DNA from: Acanthaster planci
Taxonomy: Eukaryota > Echinodermata > Asteroidea > Valvatida > Acanthasteridae
Direction of reading: 5' to 3'
Assembly: GCF_001949145.1 (NCBI RefSeq)
Contig: NW_019091494.1
Location: 789,006 to 803,429, forward strand
Length of the DNA stretch: 14,424 nucleotides
A program made the translations under genes and the position numbers. Of this stretch, positions 8,223-14,424 are shown piece by piece (within the stretch, counting starts at the first letter, position 1; every line of letters begins with the position of its first letter). The notes beneath the pieces are model-generated. The model saw only the letters and a list, made by a program, of their open reading frames with translations, was not told the DNA's origin and did no database searches.

Positions 8223-8429
8223 AGTCACCTTTGACTAGACAAGATTGAATGACTTGAGTGTTTTGCATTGATATGTCACTCAGTAAGGTATGCTAAAAAT
8301 GGACTTTGTGTATAGGTTAAAATTCGAGGGTTCCTTTTGCTGAAACACTGTGCAAGGTTCTTTCAAGAGTCTTAAACTCCAAAGTGGTTCTGGTGAAATG
8401 TGACTGATTTTCAAAAAGCGGGTCACATA
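8223..8429. other. Non-repeat insertion in block A
   Basis: The unit breaks right after gtaagttttacatcc and resumes with atttgctgtagtt, the exact next segment of the consensus, so about 207 bp were inserted. The insert begins agtcacc and ends gggtcacata. A short inverted agtcac/gtgact pair is present but not exactly terminal. No coding sequence is seen. Confidence 0.55.
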
Positions 8430-8935
8430 ATTATTTGCTGTAGTTTAGCATATATCTTCAAAAGATGCCAAGGCTTGTTGCCCTCTGCGGTCGTATTTTG
8501 TGCAATTTTTTCTTGGCCCAAAACATACTGGATCTGTCTCCGCATAATGCTCCCTGTATTCGAGTATAAAAAGTATTAAAAATTGGCAAAATCGAAAAGG
8601 ATGCATGTTCGTGTATCCTTTGATGCAAAATTCATATCCGTATTTTATGGATTTACTGGGTTATCGGTAAAAGATGGCAAGAGTTGTTTCCCAATGGCCG
8701 TTTGGAAAGGGTCGACAGCTTTGGCGCTCTCTGATTGGTCAACACTTTGCAAACTCTTGGGGGAACACTATTGTCACGGTGAATCACCCGTATTGTGCCA
8801 GCATCGGAAAGGGGCACATGTTCCTCTCTCGATTGATGTAAATTTTGTATCCATATTTGATGTAGTCAGGGAAATATCAGCAAAAGAAGGCAAAAGTTGT
8901 TGCCTTCTACCTCTTCCTATTTTTGAAATCATAGT

Positions 8936-9300
8936 TTACAGTTAGATAAATTCTTCTCTTGTGCTGACATATTAGGCATAATAGTAATAACATTCTTCAA
9001 ATTAAGAATATTAATACGTTCAGAAAAATCCACTCTTAATACTAATTTTTAACGAGGCTCACAATATAAATATAAACGATGGATCTATTGAATCAGTGCT
9101 TAAACCTTTAGAAACATCCAACCTCCAACAAATTTCCCTGTCGACGTATCTGTTTCTATGCATGCAGTCTTCCATCTCCCATACTGGACAATCAGTTTTT
9201 TGCCAGATCCGAGGTACCTCCTGATCTCAAACTGTGCAAAAGTATAGTTTGGGTTACTTATGCCTATTTATTTAAGTGCCTCTAGAAAACGTCTATACAT
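8936..9300. other. AT-rich spacer, no gene seen
   Basis: Block A ends at 8,935. The following sequence is AT-rich with no repeat unit, no recognisable reading frame and no strong dyads. Confidence 0.6.
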
Positions 9301-9370
9301 CACGTATAGCCGAGTGGCTTATTAGTTAGCGGTTTGTAATCACGGATACTAGAGTGATCGGAAATTGCTG
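9301..9370 (+). repeat. Degenerate tRNA-derived SINE-like or tRNA pseudogene fragment
   Basis: tagccgagtgg (9,307-9,317) fits the Pol III A-box consensus exactly. It is followed by agttagcggtttgtaatcac, like a D-arm and anticodon arm with a TGT anticodon, then tactagagtgatcggaaattgctg where a B-box and T-arm would be. The B-box consensus is broken and the arms do not pair well, so this is not a functional tRNA. It could be the head of a decayed SINE. Confidence 0.4.
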
Positions 9371-10500
9371 TGAAAATGAACGTGTCATGTAAATATTACA
9401 TATTACATGTACTTCTTGAGAATGGAAACTGGAGAATAATTGTCACCAGTATCCGAGAGAAAGGCTGTGCTTCCGTCTCTAAATACGTAGGTTTGGAACA
9501 GGGAATGAAATGGATAAATCCTTTCCTCGTCGTAATTTGGAAATAGTAAGCGTTCATTTTTGCGATTTCATCATGTCTGAGGAGTAAAAAGCACTTCAGT
9601 GCAACGTAACACGTGATCTTGATTCTATTAAGTTTGTGATAGGACCTCCAAATTCGTCACTAACGCGTTTAACCATTTCAAGAGACAGTTGGCCTTTTTG
9701 CACAGGAAACTTGTAAAGCTGTCTTCTTCCATTTACAAAATTATCGTTGTACTGCAGGAGAATCTATTGGATTCCATTTTGTGTTAACGGGAATGTTTTA
9801 TGGCTGCTGCTTTAGAAGTTATCATTTCCTGAAGCTGGTGTGCACTCTACGTCGAGTAAAAAGGCTACAGTGAGTTCATCTTGAATAGGGAGTACAAGTT
9901 CAATTTTTAATTTTTCTTATACAAGCAAAAAATCTTCATTTCAACAAATATACATATACCCTCTGTTTTGGCTAGCAAAATTCTTGAAAGTGTCTTTAAA
10001 CTTACCAGTTACTAGTAAGGAATTTTTTCCCATTTCCAATGCTATGGAACCTGCTATCGTAAACTTCTTTTTATCGATTTGTAAGTATACCACAGAATTG
10101 GTCAGAAAACCAAAGAGGGCCACTGAGGAAATACGAACGCTCCTTTGGCCTTACAGAAGCGAATATGTCTCTTGACCAATCTTCCGCGAATGCATCATCA
10201 GCTTTGGAGGTCCAAAATTTTAAAATCTAGAGTAAAATCGAGACAAGTGATTACTATAGTAACAGGAGAAACAGTCATGAGTATATGGACCCTACAGTTC
10301 ACTAATCCTTTCAAAGAAAAAAATGTTTTACACCACCCATCACATCTGCTCACATAAGTCATTTTCTGTTATCGGTATCCAATCTACTTCTAAACGGATG
10401 TCATTCTTTACACAAGACTTTAAATTGTCTACAATTATTTCTTGCTGGTCTGTTTCTGTACTTGCAACTTCTGTTATACAGGTTGTTATGCTCTTCGGTC
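9371..10500. other. No supported gene
   Basis: Only short chance ORFs on both strands. A small hairpin catgtaa/ttacatg lies at about 9,387-9,410. Nothing in 9,500-10,500 resembles the tandem unit or a known protein. Confidence 0.55.
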
Positions 10501-10804
10501 TGTCTTTGATTGTTATCAGATTTCACATGCCACAGGAATCATAATTGCATGATACCTCCAAGCACTTTGCCAAATTAGGACAAACTGATTAGAGAGTCCT
10601 GGTAGTCCAGCGGTGTACCCTGAAGAGGAAGCATTGATGGCTGTGACAGACAAGGAGCTGTTTGCAAGAAATGAGTGGATGCAAAAATTGGAACTTTTCT
10701 CTTGGAAATGGGGACTTGGCACGTGTGTGTCTGTTGTAGAAAGTCGTGAGAAGGGCAGATCTGGCTCTTGGTTTGACCCTTGTAAAACCGTCGACTGCGA
10801 ATGG

Positions 10805-10846
10805 ACACTCTCTCGCCCAGTGGACTGCCAGTTTGCAGCTGTAGCA
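10805..10846 (-). pseudogene. CCHC zinc knuckle in a broken gag-like frame
   Basis: The minus-strand frame reads CYSCKLAVHWAREC, an exact C-x2-C-x4-H-x4-C zinc knuckle with the aromatic residue and the WAREC ending typical of retroelement nucleocapsid motifs. The usual Gly before His is Val. The surrounding open frame (10,589-10,924) lacks any other recognisable domain, and the opposite strand is also open over this region. Confidence 0.55.
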
Positions 10847-10961
10847 GATGTCAGCATTTGGTACAATATCCCCCAAAAAGAGAAAAGCAGAAGAAACCGC
10901 AGCAGCTAATGCAAAAGCCCTCAAGAATCGAACTTAAACGAAGACAGTGTCTCACGCAAGG

Positions 10962-11045
10962 CCTGAACACTTGAATGGTGTTATTAGTGACTGCTGCGGA
11001 AGGGGATTTACGTGGGCCATGCCTCGTTGATATTATTTGAATATG
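10962..11045 (+). repeat. Direct repeat copy 1 (930-bp offset)
   Basis: cctgaacacttgaatggtg, ggaaggggattta, gcctcgttga and tatttgaatatg occur in this order and recur at 11,892-11,959. This copy is about 17 bp longer because of gtgactgctgcgg and nearby bases. The pair brackets the gag-like coiled region and may be terminal or internal repeats of the same element. Confidence 0.75.
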
Positions 11046-11891
11046 ACCCACTTGACCATCTGACACATTTTCGTACTGTCCATCCGATCAAGGCCAGATC
11101 CTTATGCTTCTTAGCTGCGCTCATTTCAAAACCAGTTTCGTTCTAATGCACAGCACAAACATCAACGTACGCTGTGTGGGCAAATCTGCTTTATGTTTTA
11201 TTGTTATTATTATTTTTCTTGAAAGTATGGGAGAAAGCTGGTGTTTAAACCGATATGATTATGAACGAACACATAGCTCCGTTTTGTAAATCATGCGAGG
11301 GAATTTACCTCCGAAAAATAACAATTTGCAGAAGGGTGGGTAGGTTTGGGAGCATAGCTATGTGAAAAGTTGGTCTTGTTTCTTTCTCTTTCTGCTCTCC
11401 AGCTCCTTTTTCTCCAGATTGTTTCTTCAGCTATTCGGACTCTTTTTTTCCTCCGATGACGGACTGCGACCTCCTTTTTGAAGCTCTTTAGAGTAGTTCA
11501 ACCCACCTTGTCATTGTCTGCTATTTTTATTTTCTTCTTTTTGACTTCTACCAGTGTTTCTGCTTCTATTATAACTGTTATTGTCTGTTGAATATAACTA
11601 GACTTCTGAAGGACGATCTTGAGTTTGTCGTGGGTTATCTCAAGTGGACCACAGAATTCGAACTGTGATGAAATCCCTGGTCTAGCTAGATGTTTTGCTT
11701 CCAACTTGTATTTAAGCCTCTTCAGTCAAACTTCATCAGCTTTGTTACTGTTCTTGGCGAGACTATTTTTGGTTGAAGTAATCCCTGAAATTGTCAAATA
11801 ATTTTCAGGATCGAATTTATTTTAGTCGTCCTTATATGACATTACGAATTTCACAAGAATCTACACCATGTATCAGCGGCGTACACAAGTT

Positions 11892-11959
11892 CTGAACATT
11901 TGAATGGTGCTACGAAGGGGATTTATAAAGTCACGCCTCATTGACCTCATTTAAATATG
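11892..11959 (+). repeat. Direct repeat copy 2 (930-bp offset)
   Basis: ctgaacatttgaatggtg, cgaaggggattta, gcctcattga and catttaaatatg match copy 1 in order and orientation. A weaker match may continue (gcctgatctgatgc against gaccatctgacac). It ends close to the start of tandem block B. Confidence 0.75.
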
Positions 11960-11970
11960 GGGCGCCTGAT

Positions 11971-12000
11971 CTGATGCAATAACAATTGCTGTTGCATCAG
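11971..12000. repeat. 30-bp hairpin at the left edge of block B
   Basis: ctgatgcaa (11,971-11,979) and ttgcatcag (11,992-12,000) are perfect 9-bp inverted arms with a 12-base loop. The right arm runs directly into aaaggg, which is where the first recognisable repeat unit of block B begins. Confidence 0.8.
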
Positions 12001-14424
12001 AAAGGGAACGTTTCTCCATCGATTGGTGCAAGTTTTATATCCATAGTTGCTGTAGTTAGAGAAATAGTCGCGAAAGAAGTCAATAGTTCTTGTCCTGCTT
12101 CCTATTTTTGGTGCATTTCCCCTTTATCCACGCGTTACAGGGCCTTTTCCATCGCAAACATGGCTTCGCATCCTCGAGTGTAAATAATATTAAATTTATC
12201 CATGACTGGTAATCGTGGTGTCATCAGGAAGGGCATATGTTCCTCTATCCATTCATATTATAAGTTTTATTTCCATCATACGTCTTGAGCAACTGCCTCC
12301 TATTTTTGCGTAATTCTGACTTTGAGCTACACAGGTCGTGGCCTACTCAAAGAAGGCTCCGTGTATTGGAGCATAAAAGGTATAAAACTTATCCAATTCT
12401 GGCAATCTTGGTAGTATCTGAAAGGGCACTTGTTCTTCTATCTATTCATTTAAGTTTCATATCCATATTTGCTGCAGTTAAGGTAATATCTGCAAAAGAA
12501 TGTGCAGGTTCTTGTGCAACAGCTTTCTATTTTTGCGTAATTCTGACAGTCTGCACTATACCGGTCGTGGTGCTGGCGCAAAGAAGGCTCCATGTATTCC
12601 AGCATATATTGTCTGAAAATTATCTAAATCTGGCAATCTTGGTGTCATCTAAAAGGGCACACGTTCCTCTATTCATTCATATGAGATTCATATCAATATT
12701 TACTGTAGTAGAAATTTCTGCAAAAGAATGTGCGAGTTCCCGTGCAATTACTTCCTATTTTCCGCAATTCTGATTTTGTCCCAGCTATTATTTTGTCCTG
12801 GCCTGCCTAGACAAGGCTCCAATATTTGAGAATATAAGTTATAAAAAATACAGAATTCTAGCAATCGTGGTGTTATCGAAAAGGGCACACGTACCTCTGT
12901 CGATTCATGGAGGTTTCACATCCATATCTGCTGTAGTTATGAAAATATCGGCAACAGAATGTGCGAGCTTTTGTCAACTTTCTCCTATTTTTGCGTAATT
13001 CTGACAGGTCCTGTTCCCGCGCAAAGAAGGCTCCGTGTATTCGAGCATAAATAGCCTAAATCTTACCCAAGTCTGGCCATCCTGGTGTTATCTGAAAGGG
13101 CATGTATCTCTATCGACTCATGTAAGGTTCATATCCATATTTGGTGTACTTAGGGAAATATCGTCAAAAGAGTTTGCGAGTTCTTGTGCAATTGCCGGCT
13201 ATTTTTGAGTAATTCTGACTTTGTCTAAGCCATGCAAATCCCGTACAGTCAAGAAAAGGCTCCATATATTGGAGTACAAATGGTCTAAAACTTATCCAAT
13301 CATGGCAATTTTTGTATCATCTTGACGGGTGCATGGTCCTCTTTCTATTCATGTAAGTTTGATATCCAAATCTGCAGTAGGTAGGGAAATATCTGCAAAA
13401 ACAATATGCGAGTTCTTGTGCAACTAACTGCTATTTTTGCGTAATTCTGACTTTGTCTAAGGCTTGCAAATTCCGTACAGTCAAGACAAGGCTCCGTATA
13501 TTGGAGTATAAATGGTCTAAAACGTACCTCATTCTGGCAATCTGGGTGTTACCTGAAAGCTCACATGATCTTCTATCGATCCATGTAAGTTTCATACCCA
13601 TACTTGTTGTAGTGAGGGAAATATTGTCATAGGAATGTGCGAGTTCTTGTGCAACTAACTGCTATTTTTGCATAATTCTGACTTAGTCTCTGCAACGCAA
13701 ATCCAGTACTGTCAAGACAAGGCTCCATATATTTGAGTATAAATGGTCCAAAACTAATCTAATCACGGCAATTTTTGTGTCTTCTGGAAAGGCACATGTT
13801 CTTCTATCGATTGATGTAAGTTTCATATCGATATCTACTGTAGTTAGGGAAATGTCTGCAAAAGAATATCCAAGTTCTTATCAACTTTCTCCTATTTTTG
13901 CGTAATTCTGACTGTTCCCACGCAAAGAAGGCTGCGTGTATTCGAGCATAAATAGTCTAAAACGTATCCAATTCTGGCAATTTTGGTGTTACCTAAAAGC
14001 TCACATGTTTCTCTGTCGAGTCATGTAAGTTTTATATCCATATTTGCTGAAATATCGTCAAAAGAGTGTGCGAGACTTGTGCAACTAACTGGTATTTTTG
14101 CGTAATTCCGACTTCGTGTAAGGCATTCACACCCGTACTGTTAAGACAAGGCACCATATATTGGAGTATAAATGGTCTAAAACTAATCTAATTATGGCAA
14201 CTTTTTTGTCATCTGAATAAGCACGTGTTTTTCTATCGATTCATGTAAGTTTCATATCCATATCTGCTGTACGTAGGGAAATATTTGCAAAAGAATGTCC
14301 AAGTTCTTCTAAACTTTCTCCTATTTTTGCGTAATTCGGACTTTGCCTCCGCTTTGCAAATCTAGTACTCTCAAGACAAGGCTCCATATATTGGAACATA
14401 AATGGTCTAAACTTATCTAATCAT
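11990..14424 (+). repeat. Tandem repeat block B (about 11 units of 209-240 bp, runs off the window)
   Basis: Counting from the aggctcc anchor, units start at 12,160, 12,354, 12,585, 12,814, 13,028, 13,257, 13,489, 13,720, 13,929, 14,149 and 14,389. Periods are 194, 231, 229, 214, 229, 232, 231, 209, 220 and 240 bp. Each has: the anchor; a CTCC...GGAG dyad; tataaatgg or a variant; tctaaaac; a gg(c)aat(c/t)ttgg-gtcatct tract; gggcacatg; ctatcgattcatgtaagt; catatccatat; gtagttagggaaatatctgcaaaagaa; gcgagttcttgtgcaac; tatttttgcgtaattctgac. Periods are not multiples of three and stops differ among units, so a conserved protein across the array is unlikely. Unit edges are read by eye and may be off by a few bases. 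Confidence 0.92.

Larger units (their letters stand above)
6990..8935 (+). repeat. Tandem repeat block A (diverged ~215-230 bp units, interrupted)
   Basis: Units are anchored by the ggctcc/TATA-like segment at about 7,105, 7,319, 7,538, 8,118 and 8,549, with a partial unit from about 8,790. Within a unit the order is: pyrimidine tract; cgcaaagatggctcc; cgagtataaa-like; aatcgtggtg-catc; aaggcacatg-tcctct; tcgattgatgtaagt; catatccatatttg; gtagttagggaaatatc; gcaaaagaaggc; ttgttgcc; tatttttg. The same order recurs in block B. Non-repeat DNA breaks the units at about 7,583-7,950 and 8,223-8,429, and roughly at 8,693-8,790. Block A fades in at 6,990 (ttaaggaaatag) and stops after cctattttt at 8,935. 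Confidence 0.85.
10589..11800 (-). mobile_element. Decayed retroelement gag-like region (possibly DIRS/Ngaro-type)
   Basis: Two minus-strand pieces fit a broken gag. From about 11,725 the frame reads LKRLKYKLEAKHLARPGIS, SQFEFCGPLEITHDKLK, then a charged stretch ending KKKIKIADND. It stops at 11,498 and is followed by a Lys/Arg/Glu-rich stretch (SPSSEEKK, ELESRKRKK) in a shifted frame. Further down, at 10,846-10,805, is a CCHC zinc knuckle. A helical KRLKYKLEAK start, an IKIAD motif, an acidic/basic tail and a single knuckle are what I remember of gag-like ORFs in tyrosine-recombinase retroelements of marine invertebrates. Stops (for example TGA at 11,726-11,728) and frame changes show decay. 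No reverse transcriptase or recombinase is seen. The family call is tentative. Confidence 0.4.

Noticed and set aside
10613-10909. 98-residue plus-strand ORF opposite the zinc knuckle
   Set aside because: No recognisable domain. The minus strand carries the CCHC motif, so this is more likely a shadow.
12285-12773. 162-residue plus-strand ORF in block B
   Set aside because: It spans two tandem units whose period happens to be near 231 (77 codons). The next periods (229, 214, 229) destroy the frame.
11990-14424. CRISPR array or bacterial satellite
   Set aside because: Units are ~230 bp, diverged throughout, with no short identical repeats plus unique spacers. The context is eukaryotic.

Overview
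The window looks like eukaryotic, probably echinoderm (sea urchin, sea star or sea cucumber), nuclear DNA. It is AT-rich and has no long uninterrupted genes. It has short exons with GT/AG splice sites, and it carries the palindromic words (tacatgta, taggccta) that I know to be frequent in echinoderm genomes. The organism call is an inference from texture, not from a search.

Left third (1-4,620, minus strand): remnants or part of a CATSPER2-like sperm cation-channel gene. Five small exons can be placed by splice sites, codon phase and protein resemblance: a candidate first exon (4,379-4,407), an N-terminal exon (2,498-2,602), a pre-S1 exon (1,344-1,517), an S1 exon (784-838) and an S2/S3 exon (371-534). 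The last has an in-frame TAG exactly where the family has a conserved tryptophan (FWK-x-x-W-N-x-F). The N-terminal exon also needs a frame change if it is joined to the candidate first exon. The locus is therefore either a pseudogene, a null allele or an assembly error. The rest of the channel (S4, pore, C-terminus) would lie beyond base 1. A 579-bp MITE-like element with long terminal inverted repeats and a near-perfect 57-bp palindrome sits in the first intron (3,366-3,944). A CpG-rich patch at 4,380-4,620 is the likely promoter region.

Middle (4,620-6,990): no gene that I can support. There is one diverged direct repeat pair (4,944-5,003 / 5,134-5,193).

Right half (6,990-14,424): two blocks of one tandem repeat family with a unit of about 209-240 bp. 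Block A (about 6,990-8,935) is diverged and interrupted. Block B (about 11,980 to the window end) holds about 11 units and runs off the edge. Units look exon-like: in the best block A units a pyrimidine-rich stretch ending in CAG lies about 110-116 bp before a GTAAGT. Each unit also has a CTCC...GGAG dyad followed by a TATAAA-like word. The exon-like segments are not frame-preserving, so I read them as non-coding tandem repeats or a decayed exon array, not as a working gene.

Between the two blocks (8,940-11,960): a tRNA-SINE-like scrap, otherwise featureless DNA, and a decayed minus-strand retroelement gag-like stretch with a CCHC zinc knuckle. It carries a 930-bp-offset direct repeat and has a 30-bp hairpin at the start of block B. 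No bacterial-type operons, CRISPR, rRNA or intact tRNA genes are visible.
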